Origin: Unio delphinus
Taxonomy: Eukaryota; Mollusca; Bivalvia; Unionida; Unionidae
Direction: 5' to 3'
Length of the DNA stretch: 64,000 bases
NCBI GenBank assembly: GCA_029339505.1
Contig: JAQISU010000022.1
Location: 19,300,001-19,364,000 of the forward strand
Under the pieces are notes generated by a model, which was given only the letters and a program-made list of their open reading frames with translations, made no database searches and was not told the origin of the DNA. This document shows, one piece after another, positions 47,915 through 61,205 of the stretch (its first letter is position 1; every line of letters begins with the position of its first letter). The translations under genes and the position numbers were made by a program.

Positions 47915-48480
47915 CTTAATTGGCTTTTTCAGGTCAAATGTTTTACTGGTCGCATCTTATAAGCTGGTCACTTTTTCTCTTATCCTACTGTTATTGTTCG
48001 AACACTACCGTAACACCCTCTTGTCAGTTCGGCTTCCGGTTTGATGGACGACATTTAAATATATACTTTGCTTCAAACAACGGGTTGCAGTACCGGAGAA
48101 AAAACTGTTCCATGCGATAATGTTTATTTTTTTTTTTTAACATCATGTAATATCTATATAAAGAATATTCTGCTGAAGCTAATAAAAATACAATTTATTT
48201 GCTTTAATATAACAAAAAATGATTGTATTACAAGAGGGTTTAGGGCGATACGTCATTTGTTCGAAAAAAAATAAAGTTATCTACGAAAATGACAAAAAAT
48301 TACAAATCCATTAACGCCAAATCGAAGTCTCTAACTTACCGAAAGTTTCTCTAATTGATTTACTTCTTTGTTACTTTTTTGTGTAGGTTTTTTTCTTTCT
48401 TCTTTATTTCCACGCGTGTTTTCGTTTACCGATTTGGCATCTCATTGAGGTCGTACCCTCTCTGCTGCTGTAATTTATTA
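47915..48480 (-). promoter_or_regulatory. Candidate promoter and leader exon(s) for a minus-strand transcript
   Basis: On the minus strand two strong donor sites follow non-coding text: CAATTAAG|gtaagg (cut at 47,915) and AACTTTCG|gtaagt (cut at 48,340). Between them, at 48,031-48,040, lies ACCGGAAGCC on the minus strand, a match to the ETS-family site common at metazoan core promoters. CpGs are more frequent here than in the flanks. It could supply the leader of the gene at 17-18 kb, but a 30-kb intron would be needed and no transcript evidence exists. Confidence 0.3.
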
Positions 48481-48546
48481 ACGAGACCGATTCTGAATAA
48501 TTAAATCATCGTTAAGTAAATAATGGTAGCTGAATCTTTTACAGCT

Positions 48547-48550
<4 letters not shown>

Positions 48551-48625
<75 letters not shown>
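48551..48625. repeat. (GA)n microsatellite
   Basis: A pure GA run. Confidence 0.97.
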
Positions 48626-48629
<4 letters not shown>

Positions 48630-48844
48630 AGCTATTAAGAAATTGCTTCATTTACGTGATACTGTCAGACGAAAATGACAATAACGTCAGTAATCTCGGG
48701 TTGATTGAAACCACCCACTAAAATTGTACATGAGTACACAAGTAACCGCCAACGTTTTAAACAGATCTTAATAGTATAACGGTATATATTTACGGAAGAT
48801 CTTTCTGTCAATAAAAACACACAACCACAACTGACGGAATATCT

Positions 48845-49313
48845 GACGAAAATGCAAATAAAATCATTAGTGATCAAGCATACGAATTGCTAAATCTTAC
48901 AAATATAGGTCCAAATGAACTGGGTCCATTTCAAAATAAGCAAAGAAAATTAGAAACAAGTAATTTTTCATTGCAGAATAGTATCGTCAGAATTAATGGA
49001 GTAACCGAAAGCAGCATAGCTGTCTTTCATAGTAATGTAAAAACTAAACCCGGTGTTACTATGTCGACATTATAAAATTATTTTCGCGATCGAGTACAAA
49101 AATCCGGTGATACAATGACTGGTCCTGTCAGCACGACTAATAATAACATAACTGTTCTTGGAGAATGAGAATCAAACGATGACACTCCAATAAAGAAATA
49201 AGTCGACGATAAAAACATCTCATTGACGGAATTGTTTATTAACTTTCTAAGAGACATTAATAGAAACATTAATGAATTTGCTGGAAATAAAGCAGACGTT
49301 GATAATAATTAAG
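48845..49313 (+). pseudogene. Fibre-like protein relic of a virus-like element
   Basis: An open segment (48,887-49,075) runs on, after a frame change at about 49,076, into a frame showing KSGDTMTGPVSTTNNNITVL (49,097-49,156), then PIKK-stop-VDDKN (about 49,190-49,220) and LFINFLRDINRN. The 'SGDTMTG ... NNxIT ... KKxVDD' pattern is typical of phage and virus tail-fibre or adhesion-type proteins and is not a host-protein pattern. At least two stops and one frameshift show it is dead. Codon use and text here look unlike the surrounding satellites and SINEs. The neighbours to 53.46 kb carry other non-host relics in a comparable state of decay. Fibre function is inferred from the motif only. Confidence 0.5.
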
Positions 49314-49720
49314 CTCTCTGACATAAAAAAAAAAGATCACAGCGTAATATCTACGGTAGTGTCTGGACAATTATTATGGTCATCGCCTAAATTTAGTAAG
49401 TATAGAGCTGAGGTTACCGGTACATGTTGTTAGTACTAGGTATTACAATATTTATACTATTTACTACAATTCCACTAACTAGATGGTCTGGATCCATGTT
49501 AGTTTTATTATATCAAAACAATGAATTAACATTTAATGCGGAACCGAAGAAAAAAGTATCGGCTTGATTTATCATTGGTGTCTTGAATTAGTCGCTAAAC
49601 TATATCCTGCTTAAATAGAATTAGCTGCCAACAATACGGGTACAAAAAGGTGTGTTAGTGTCAAAATAAACTAAAAATTATAGTAGATGAGTATACAACA
49701 AAAGTTGTTTTTTTTTAAAT

Positions 49721-50010
49721 AGCAGACGTGTAATTGTCATTGACATAATTGTATATTCGGTGACTGCTGTGTTCGTTGGAACCGGCGTATTGCTATCAAC
49801 AATAACATCGCTAGTGATGGAATCATTAGTTGTAACAATTTGTACTTCAGCTGTCAAAACGATTGCTGGTGTTCTAAACATATTTTTACAAATACATTAA
49901 ACGAAAATAATGTTCATTGATTCCATCAAGTCTTAGCGATGGATTAATATTGGATACAGAGTTTACAGAAATGATTAAGATTTACAACGAGGCAATGACT
50001 ACGTCTGATT
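49721..50010 (+). pseudogene. Hydrophobic membrane-protein relic of the same element
   Basis: The frame from 49,721 reads SRRVIVIDIIVYSVTAVFVG and then TGVLLSTITSLVMESLVVTI before a stop at 49,899, giving two hydrophobic stretches separated by a Gly/Ser turn. After a short gap a second frame (49,917 on) reads SLSDGLILDTEFTEMIKIYN, an acidic helix-forming segment that then runs into an AAT microsatellite. I take these as parts of one decayed membrane-associated protein. Proteins with this layout exist, as I recall, in genomes rich in virus-like elements, but I cannot name the family. Confidence 0.4.
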
Positions 50011-50013
50011 CAG

Positions 50014-50068
<55 letters not shown>
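50014..50068. repeat. (AAT)n microsatellite
   Basis: A pure AAT run, read as poly-Asn in frame. It lies between two relic segments of the virus-like element. Confidence 0.95.
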
Positions 50069-50070
<2 letters not shown>

Positions 50071-50071
<1 letters not shown>

Positions 50072-50575
50072 TGTCATCTCAAGAACTATTGCCGTCGTTA
50101 ATACAACTCCGTCAAAACCAACAAAGATATGAGCAAGCTGGACCAATTCTGAATTTAGCGTCAACATTCCAACTTGAAATTCCAGTAAAGGAAATTGTGC
50201 TTGCACAATTAATTGTATATCTTAGTTGGTCGAATATTAGATCAAAATAATTCGGTGGATTACAAGCGAATAATACTTTGGTATTTGCAACAAAAAAAAA
50301 ATCAAAAAAAAATAAAAGCCAGTTGGAACTCCAGACTGGCAAATTGCTTCTGTTTCAACGGCCAGTTATCAAATGGAACAAATCAACGATGAATTTCAAA
50401 GCAAAATTAAATCTCAAACAGGAAAAATATAAAAAAAAATTGTTAGAACGGTTCACGAACTAACAGTATCGTCCGCGATAGAAATAAACTCTTTAGATTA
50501 TTTTGTAGATATTTTTAATCATCGATCAGAGCAGTGTTAGGATGGCCAGAGATACCACCTGTTTATTATTAACCG
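50071..50575 (+). pseudogene. Structural-like protein relic (GTPDWQI / GWPEIPP segments)
   Basis: ATG at 50,071 opens MSSQELLPSLIQLRQNQQRY and runs to a stop at 50,248. Later frames continue with PVGTPDWQIASVSTASYQME and QINDEFQSKI (50,319-50,409), then SAIEINSLDYFVDIFNH (about 50,470-50,522) and GWPEIPPVYY (50,541-50,570). Each piece looks protein-like and they follow in order, with frameshifts at A-runs (about 50,290, 50,432) and near 50,525. The arrangement suggests one protein of about 160-200 residues, now dead. It is not a family I can name. The context suggests a structural component of the element. Confidence 0.42.
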
Positions 50576-50900
50576 CCAGAACCAAAATGAGATGAATGTA
50601 ATACAGATGATTTTCTTTAAATATAAATATCCCAAAATATCGAATTGGTTATCCATGGAGTAGTAATTTTTACGAATATAATATTAATAGCTATAAACCG
50701 ATCCAGATAATCAGGACAAATTTATTTTTTTAAAGATGGAATTTTATATCTTGGTAAATATAATTTAAAAAAAAAATTAACATCCAACTGTATCCGCGAC
50801 TCTACGAAAGTTATTACAAAATTATATTTAGTCTCAAAAGATAAATAATTGAAACAATACAACATTCAAATCAAATTGTATTAGATCTTGAGGATGCAAA

Positions 50901-51126
<226 letters not shown>

Positions 51127-51239
51127 CTAAAACTGCTACCAGAATTTTTAACTGACGAAGAAATCAGTTACTGATCTTATCGATGAATATTTACTACAAA
51201 TCGTCATGGATAAACATAGCACCACCTCCAAATATTCTC

Positions 51240-52185
51240 AAGCATGACAATGATCCATACGGTCATCATATTTCACCACGTCTCAAGCATGACAATGATC
51301 CATACGGTCATCATATTTCACCACGTCTCAAGCATGACAGTGATCCATACGGTCATCATATTTCACCACGTCTCAAGCATGACAATGATCCATACGGTCA
51401 TCATATTTCACCACGTCTCAAGCATGACAATGATCCATACGGTCATCATATTTCACCACGTCTCAAGCTTGACAATGATCCATACGGTCATCATATTTCA
51501 CCACGTCTCAAGCATGACAATGATCCATACGGTCATCATATTTCACCACGTCTCAAGCATGACAGTGATCAATACGGTCATCATATTTCACCACGTCTCA
51601 AGCATGACAGTGATCCATACGGTCATCATATTTCACCACGTCTCAAGCATGACAATGATGCATACGGTCATCATATTTCACCACGTCTCAAGCATGACAA
51701 TGATCCATACGGTCATCATATTTCACCACGTCTCAAGCATGACAATGATCCATACGGTCATCATATTTCACCACGTCTCAAGCATGACAGTGATCCATAC
51801 GGTCATCATATTTCACCACGTCTCAAGCATGACATTGATCCATACGGTCATCATATTTCACCACGTCTCAAGCATGACAGTGATCCATACGGTCATCATA
51901 TTTCACCACGTCTCAAGCATGACAATGATCCATACGGTCATCATATTTCACCACGTCTCAAGCATGACAGTGATCCATACGGTCATCATATTTCACCACG
52001 TCTCAAGCATGACAATGATGCATACGGTCATCATATTTCACCACGTCTCAAGCATGACAATGATCCATACGGTCATCATATTTCACCACGTCTCAAGCAT
52101 GACACTGATCCATACAGTCATCATATTTCACCACGTCTCAAGCATGACAATGATCCATACAATCTTTATATTTCACCACGAATTG
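51240..52185 (+). repeat. 45-bp tandem array, 21 copies, open in two frames
   Basis: Twenty-one uninterrupted 45-bp units. In frame 1 (open 51,183-52,280, 365 codons) each unit reads KHDNDPYGHHISPRL. In frame 2 (open 51,244-52,365, 373 codons) it reads MTMIHTVIIFHHVSS. The third forward frame and all reverse frames are closed. Variants are confined to a few positions (N/S/I/T at residue 4, P/A/Q at 6, one H/L) and all change frame 1, with no synonymous changes seen, so selection on the peptide is not supported. The flanking text in frame 1 is NIYYKSSWINIAPPPNIL and RIVNITSTIAVILVCDEIDN. It may have grown from a coding segment of the virus-like element. Confidence 0.93.
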
Positions 52186-52439
52186 TCAATATCACATCAA
52201 CGATTGCAGTCATTCTTGTATGTGATGAAATTGATAACATCTATCAAGCAAATCTTGAACAATCAAATCAATTTGATTGAATTTCTCTTTATTAAATGCA
52301 TTATATCAACGCAGATGATTTATATAACAATTCCGGACTTTTCCTCAATCACAAAACACATATAGGACGAGTTACTTTATTATCAACGAAACATCCGAAT
52401 GGATAAATAACATTTCTATCTTGACATGTGACCCTGCAT

Positions 52440-52901
52440 AAAAAATGTCTTATGTGTCTTGTTTTTGGTGAAATTGTCCTAATAGTGTATATTATAGTTA
52501 ATATCAGAATATTTCGCAGCTGCGTTCAATGGTTAAAACTGTATTTCGTCGTCAGACTCTACATTTGTAAATTTAATCGCCCTTTTACTAATATTTTTTA
52601 CTATTCCAAGTATTTCCAAATGCAGAACATTAACTTTGTGTATTAGCTTCTATAAAGATCAACGAGTTATTATTCGGATCTGAATCAATATGATCCATAA
52701 CAAAAATTTTCTCGACTAATCCTTTAAAACATTCGAATATAAACCGATGAAAAAGATAATGTTTCTTGCCCATACCAGAACATCTCAGATAACCAGTATT
52801 AGTGACAGTACTGATTGGTTTTTAAGTCGACAGTGCCTGATGACACCATCACGAGATGCTTCGAAATTCTTAATGACTGGATGTCTTACGAATTTATCCA
52901 T
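52440..52901 (-). pseudogene. HNH-endonuclease-like relic of the virus-like element
   Basis: On the minus strand ATG at 52,901 opens MDKFVRHPVIKNFEASRDGV followed by IRHC (to about 52,830). After frameshifts it continues with CSGMGKKHYLFHRFIFECFK, then MDHIDSDPNNNSL (about 52,659-52,699), the D-H-I-D...N-N-L core of HNH-type nucleases. A downstream frame reads PLNAAAKYSDIN (about 52,500-52,535), resembling the small DNA-binding NUMOD-type helix that often follows such nucleases. Stops and at least three frameshifts make it inactive. It points the opposite way to the relics at 48.8-50.6 kb. Family call from motif pattern and order. Confidence 0.6.
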
Positions 52902-53009
52902 ATAATATAATATTATTATTTGATCAAATCATTATTTGTCTAAATCATCACTTTGAAAAATCTGTATATATACTCATCCGGGGTTCTTATAACTTTGTCA
53001 TTATTGTCG

Positions 53010-53460
53010 GTGGAATTTTATATCATTTTATCTTTTCAGCTCTTTGTTGTTTTTTTTTTACCACCACATTGCACACACAACCGTCTTTCTCGTCTAACTC
53101 CAACACCACAATTCAAACACGGTTTTGGTCCTAGACTTATATTATGCATGCATTGTAAATGATATCTGCAAAATTCGTTTACACAGGCTTGTTACAACGA
53201 GATGAAGAGTCTATCATTAGCCATTTGCAGTTGTCCTTTCTTTGAATCATTATATATGTAAATGTAGCGATGTGCTGGAAATATGACCGCCATCGCTCAA
53301 CTGCTTCACAAAGGCTCTTCCGTTTTTGTGCTATTTTCATGATATATGTGCTTGTTGTCTATCTTCGTCAACATTATTGTGTTTCATCATGCATTGGCTG
53401 TTCAGTTCGTATGTGTTTTTTCATCTCCTTGTTTTGGAGACGAGAACAATTATAATTTTA
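53010..53460 (-). pseudogene. Zinc-ribbon-like Cys protein relic
   Basis: On the minus strand a frame from about 53,290 reads FPAHRYIYIYNDSKKGQLQM and, after one stop, EFCRYHLQCMHNISLGPKPC followed by LNCGVGVRRERRLCVQCGGK (Cys cluster at 53,064-53,120). The C-X2-C-X10-C-X2-C spacing followed by a Lys-rich end is zinc-ribbon-like. The upstream frame (about 53,300-53,340) is broken. It lies beside and in the same orientation as the HNH-like relic, so I group them in one element. Function is unknown. Confidence 0.45.
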
Positions 53461-53895
53461 CTCAGCTGTATTGTTCCACTATTAAGACGTCCTATGTTTT
53501 TTTAATAAACCGCCATCACGTGATCGCCAGTCAACCCGTGTACGCTATGATGGACCCTCATTAATTGCATTAAATGACCACACCTTGGCTCTTCCTGCCA
53601 CATTGTGTTCAATACTAAACGAACTGTGACTATATTCATCATTACTTACATATAAACAAAGCGAAAAAAAGAAAAGTTGTTACAAAGCTGGCAGGCGTAG
53701 AAAAGAATAATCTCAGTTATCTCCCTTTCGCCCGTAACAGATAAACAATTTAAAAATTCGGCCGTATTTTGATAACCTCGTTAAAATTCTTCTTAAATCG
53801 TCAACCGTTGTGTCAACTGTCCCAGGGATACCACTACGAATTGCAGTATTCAACGCCCAATCAGTAGGATCACCGGAAAGGCGCACATAAATAGT
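53461..53895. other. Junction between the virus-like relic and LINE copy 2
   Basis: No motif was recognised. The 5' end of the LINE may lie in this stretch, because its endonuclease region begins near 53,900. Confidence 0.35.
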
Positions 53896-55873
<1,978 letters not shown>

Positions 55874-55890
55874 TCATACGTTTCCCTTGA

Positions 55891-57856
55891 TTCCAAAGAC
55901 ATATATACAATTGTAATTGGAAACTGGAACGTTCAACATAACTATTCTAAAAATAATTTTACTCTAATTCATACAAGACCACATATCTCATAACTTCCCA
56001 ATTGTATATCAACATGACAACAGCATGTTTTCTCTTCATGTACTTTCCGTAATCTACCGTCAGCATTTCACGCCGTAAAACTATACAACTTAACTACCTA
56101 ATACATGGAACTATTTTACTACGTCACCTTAGGTCAATCAAGTCAAGATTTTAAACCACATTCTGCCTGTAACTTTGCACCATTGTTACTACCATAGCAA
56201 CGATAAACGTCTCCTGCCGAGAGAGGAACAGTCCCTTCTTGTGTATCACATTGTATACTTCACCAGTCACCAACTATAAATACTGCACCTCGAGTCAAAG
56301 ACAATCCATTTATACAACCATATTTTAATAGGGACTACTGAGCTCAAAGGGCACTAGGCTCTGACCTGAATTCACCAAAAGTAAACCATGACATCATGGA
56401 AACTCACTAACACTTCAATCCATGAACTCCGCTCCTAGTAACTGGCTAATTATTTCTGTATGATGACAATATCATGACTTTCCATGATCAAACAAGTAAT
56501 CACAAAACTCTAAGAAATCCTTAAAATATTCAGCATCAATGCTTTTTTGTGCAGCAATTTACTTATTCCTGATTCATTAATATTTCGAGTTGATATAATT
56601 AAAAAAATCCCAAGGAGTGTTTTAAAAAGTAAAATATATTGTTACTTAATCGGAAACATAATATCCATAAAGCAAAACTATTTCAGTAATGGAGTAAATA
56701 GATGCAATGTTTTCAATTGGACTAGTAAAATAGGTAAGTCTGGCAGTCCGTTGACTCTATATATAGTGTTTTTGCTTCGCAAAGGCGTATTCGTTAATTT
56801 CTATATGTGATATTATCTTATTACGTTTATCTAACACGTATATATTTCTTAATTCAACAATGTCTTTTCTTTCTCGTCGATGATAAACTCCCCATAGTCG
56901 ATTTCATTTTCACTGATGCCATTGCTTATCGTGTCTTTAATATATTTGGACATCTATGAATGCAGATATTCCTATTTTATCATGTTTCAAACCTTTCTAT
57001 GAATTATCATTTCATTCATTTCCTTTTGATAAAATTTATACATTTGATCTGATATATCCACTGAAGATTAGTGTAGAGGTAGGTATTACCTAGAAAACAT
57101 CTTCCCCACCCCGACCAGCCAATTTTAAACTTTGTATGATGTTTTATATTTCTTTGGCATGCCGTTTTAATGCTCAATCTCTTTTATCAACTATTTGTAA
57201 TCTCTTAACTCTATGCTGACGTTGTGTTGTTTTCTTGGATGGACACTCCAACAATGGCGGAGAAATTGATACATTTTCATTCATTTGCCTAAATAAATAT
57301 TCTGTTGTTGTTTAGTTTTTAGTAACAATTCTGTCATATAAAGATCAATTTGCTATTGGCATGAGGTTAGGCGGGAGTGATCGGGGACTGAATCAGTATT
57401 TATTCATAAAATATATTTGAAAAGAATGATGAACACGGACCTATTATATCACCAGCAATTTGTGACATCTATTGCAAGACTTTAACATACTGCATCTGAA
57501 TTTACCCTCTCTTGCAACAGAACACCAGTCGAACACAATTGCAGTATATTGTACACACAAGTTTACGGTTCTTATACATATATGAAAGTCTCTTGTAAAC
57601 ACAACATATGACATTGAACAGAAATAAAATTATTCCGCTCTCATAACTGATATCAAAATATATAAGTATTTTGTTCATATTACAGACTGGAAATAATGGA
57701 ATTATGCTGTTCATATCACACAAATATGAAACTATATTCTTTCGTACAAACGACATGAAAATATGGAGTTGCTCTGTTCACAAAACAAACATGAAAATAT
57801 CCTGTTGCACTTGAATAGGTAGAAAATCAAGGAATGAAACTAAGCTCGTCTCACCT
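55891..57856. other. Unannotated sequence
   Basis: No gene, LINE 3' end or tandem repeat was recognised. Confidence 0.4.
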
Positions 57857-57869
57857 TTTATTTGCTGCT

Positions 57870-58077
57870 ATAAGGCTGGCGGAAACACACTTCTTAGCAG
57901 ACGCAAACTGGAGCAAGTCATCAAATGTTGACCCATCAGACTAAAACGACGCAGAACTTGTTGAACATGGCTTTTGCACAGCCTACATACAAGTAATTGG
58001 GCAACCATTACCTCTGGGCCAAGCAGCCCACATTTCAATACTGAAATACACACCATTGAGCCGTGTAATGCATTTAC
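57870..58077 (-). CDS. Candidate terminal coding exon, unidentified
   Basis: On the minus strand a strong acceptor (aaaatatttttcag) ends at 58,078 and opens a frame VNALHGSMVCISVLKCGLLG, continuing about 69 codons to a TAG near 57,872, with AATAAA 9 bases later. The text is Cys/Leu-rich and protein-like. An alternative reading uses an internal acceptor near 57,944 and a donor AAAAG|gtgaga near 57,857, giving the segment SDGSTFDDLLQFASAKKCVS in another frame. Both cannot be right. No partner exon was found between here and 64,000 on the minus strand, and I do not recognise either peptide. Confidence 0.25.
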
Positions 58078-58079
58078 CT

Positions 58080-59948
58080 GAAAAATATTTTAGCGCTTTG
58101 CGTGTTCATAATAAAAAATATAGTTATTTGCAAACATTGTCACACAGGCACCAATCTGCCTTTTTGCCTATCAGAACCAGATAAACTAATACATTTTTGG
58201 CACTAGACAAACACTAAATATCAGATTTACTGGTCAGTAAAATTAGGTCTAAATGTGTGAAATTCTTTCAACGAATAGAAGACTACAAAGAATTTTTTTT
58301 AAATAGCATTCAGGAGGGCTAACTTTATTTTTTAAAAATGGCGTTGATCACTAATGCCCAATCTAATTAACCTGTAAGAAATTACTTCACTGTAAGGGGC
58401 TAAACTTGGATTAGTGGTCAAAAACACAAACACGTGGTCAATAACGCAGCAGATGCATATTAATTGGTATATTATCCGGCTTTTTCCTACGCTCAGGCTT
58501 CGCCAATCCGTTTTGCAAAATCTCTACCTTTTTATCTTTCTTAAATTATATGTCTGAAAATAAACAAATTCTTCTCAACGCAGATAAAGTCGCATATGTT
58601 TAAATGGTGGAATATTCAGTAAAGTATTGAATTCAATTTAAAGTTGTGAAATCTTTCAAGTCATACTGCAAACTGTTCAAGTTGTCAGATGAAATAAAGA
58701 AGATAATCAACTACGTATCAAGATAAATTTTAACATTTGACAATGTTTTGAAAATTTGAACGTCTCTAGCATTTACGAATAATTCATATGTCTGCTTGTT
58801 ATAATTCTATTTTATATTTTCCTAGTATACTTTTGTTAAATTTGTTTATAGAAATATCTTTGTCTGTTGGAGTTCCAATAAATATGTTTATTTTCTGCTT
58901 TGTATCCTGTCTATCCTGGAAACTGTAAATTCTTTGAATGATCATAAATTCCTGTTTCTTTTTCAAGTTCTTAATTTTTCATTGTCTTTATTATTTTTTC
59001 AATGGAAACAAAACTTGAGGCTCTTGTATAATAATATTTCCCCCAAAGCACCTACAATAATGGTCTGCATTGATTAACGCTTTCTATGGAGTGACTCGTG
59101 TGTTGCTCCTATTAATATTATTGACAGTGGCAATAAAATACAGGTAGTCTCTTTCCTTGTTATGGCTGCGTTGTAGTAGCACCTTATATACATACATGTA
59201 AATTCTTTGGTTGTTTTAACTATGAAAATTTATCACTTGCTGTAAAGAATGGGCTTTGATGGTGCTCCAGTTCTTATTGGACGCGTGCCGTAGTTAGCTG
59301 TTGTACGTGGAGGGTTTCATAGGTTTGTTATTATCACGTTCAACAAAAGCAGTACGATACATTTACGCATCATTCACGTAGCGCTTTTACATTAACCAAT
59401 GAACAAAACCTAAACCTTTGGGACAATATACACTATTCCATGACAGTTGCTAGTTTACAGTTATGTCATGTTGCAGTTTTCATTTAGAAAAAAAGAAAAA
59501 TTGGCGAAATTATTTTGTACGACTGTGTTTATTTATTTATGTACACTTTCTTGCATTTTCTATTGTCATAAGTGCATCGTGCATTCAATGTTTCATCTGG
59601 ACTGCATAACTGAGTCTATATGATAAGCTTTTATCTTTATGATATAGTACTGCACACGTATTTATGGGTAAAAAAGTGAAATAAATACGATTTTATGTGA
59701 TCAAAAATTTACAATACTTCCTAATACGTTGAATATAAATTTCATCCCGACGGTTGTGATTCATATCGTAATAGGAGAAGCATGAAAGATGTTGAAAGAA
59801 AACTTTATATAATATATTTTAGTCTGCAGAAAATGGTTTTCAACTGGTATCTTTAACCTTAACAATGAGTTATAGAATGTACTAATAAGGAATATATTCA
59901 GAGGTCTTATCACCAACGCATCTAGCGCCACTGCTTATTATAATAAAT
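58080..59948. other. Unannotated AT-rich sequence
   Basis: No supported feature was seen. Confidence 0.4.
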
Positions 59949-59950
59949 CG

Positions 59951-60247
59951 ACCGCTCCGGTAGCCTAGTAGTTAGAACGTCCGCCCGCTGAAGTGGGAGG
60001 TCGTGGGTTTAATCCCCGACCGAGTCACACCAAAGACTTACAAAAATGGTACTAACTGCTGCCTCGCTTGGTTCTCAGCATTAAGAGGTTAGTGTTAGGA
60101 CTGGTCGGCCTGGTGTACGGATAATGTGACTGGGTGGGATATCACGCTACATTTCTGCGGCATGATGCCCCAGTGTTAGACATCACTATAAACTGCCTCA
60201 CTGCAGATATCGTAGCGATATGTTTGAAATTTTTTTAAAAATCTTAA

Positions 60248-60299
<52 letters not shown>
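59951..60299 (+). mobile_element. SINE family B, copy B10 (best-preserved)
   Basis: A clean full-length copy: ACCGCTCCGGTAGCCTAGTA with 'gttagaacgtccgcc' (A box), GAGGTCGTGGGTTTAATCCC (B box), 'cagcattaagaggttagtgttaggactggtcggcctggtgtacggataatgtgactgggtgggat', and 'catgatgccccagtgttagacatcactataaactgc'. It ends 'ttaaaaatcttaatcacac' and a (CA)n tail. It is a good reference for the family. Confidence 0.93.
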
Positions 60300-60302
<3 letters not shown>

Positions 60303-60354
60303 TAAATAACACGACCCTATGATGATATGATTGAAAAATTGTTAAAAATCTTAA

Positions 60355-60419
<65 letters not shown>

Positions 60420-60472
60420 TAATGATATCATCACCTATGATGATATGATTGAAAATTGTTAAAAATCTTAAT

Positions 60473-60516
<44 letters not shown>

Positions 60517-60540
60517 TAAATAACACGACCCTATGATGAC
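60300..60540 (+). repeat. Two extra tandem copies of the SINE B tail, each with a (CA)n run
   Basis: After the first CA tail, 'ctatgatgatatgattgaaaaattgttaaaaatcttaatcacacac' with (CA)n occurs twice more (60,316-60,416 and 60,437-60,514), joined by 'actaataaataacacgaccctatgatga'. The tail has been triplicated in place. Confidence 0.9.
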
Positions 60541-61150
60541 TTTCTTATACATATAGAAGTATTTAAATTCTGTTTTGACGTCATGTAAATCACCATTAAC
60601 TTAACTGATCATATTAGTCTAAGCAAATTACGTCAGCAATAATAGTTTTGTGAGAAGCTTGTCTGATTCTTACCACCTATCGCAAAAACTTGTGTCTTTA
60701 TTGTATTTGGGTTTGTCAGTATAAGGAACTCAGTGGATACGGAAAACTTTCTATCCTGCATTTTCTGGTTATTAATATGTATCTTTTACATCTACAACTA
60801 TTTTATGCAAACATATATAAAAAATATTTTTTGCTGAATCTTGTTTCTACAATAAATAAAATCTTAATCATCGTTTTGTCTTTTCTACAAATATAGCATT
60901 TTCACAGTCATATTCCCGTTTAATTCTTTAAGATTGTGGATAATATAGACATTTTTGCTCTATTTTCATATTATGGCAACGAAAACTATCCACGTTGTCT
61001 TCCTTGAATTTTGTAATTAATGGAATCTAAAGTAATTTTGGTACAATGAGGCGTGTCCGGTTCTGCTTCATTGTGTGACTTCTACATTAAGAAGCCAAAC
61101 ATGCGACAGGAAGTTATGTTTCAGACTGGTTCTATTTGATAATATTAAAG
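60541..61150. other. Upstream region of the ATP13A1-like gene
   Basis: No repeat was recognised. A TATAAAA at 61,154-61,160 lies about 46 bases before the start codon, which is close for a TATA box unless the leader is very short. Confidence 0.35.
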
Positions 61151-61205
61151 TCGTATAAAATTGTATCAATAAATATGTCCTAACCAGTCGAAAGTTTCGT
61201 TAAAA

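Noticed and set aside
49917..50132. Poly-Asn frame as a gene
   Set aside because: The Asn run is an AAT microsatellite; only the short N-terminal part is kept as a relic segment.
51183..52365. 365- and 373-codon frames as real repeat proteins
   Set aside because: Both are by-products of a stop-free 45-bp unit; variants show no synonymous bias and no splice or promoter context is evident.
59951..60030. Functional tRNA genes at SINE heads
   Set aside because: A- and B-box-like text is present, but no full cloverleaf or acceptor-stem pairing was found, and the body and tail are those of SINEs.
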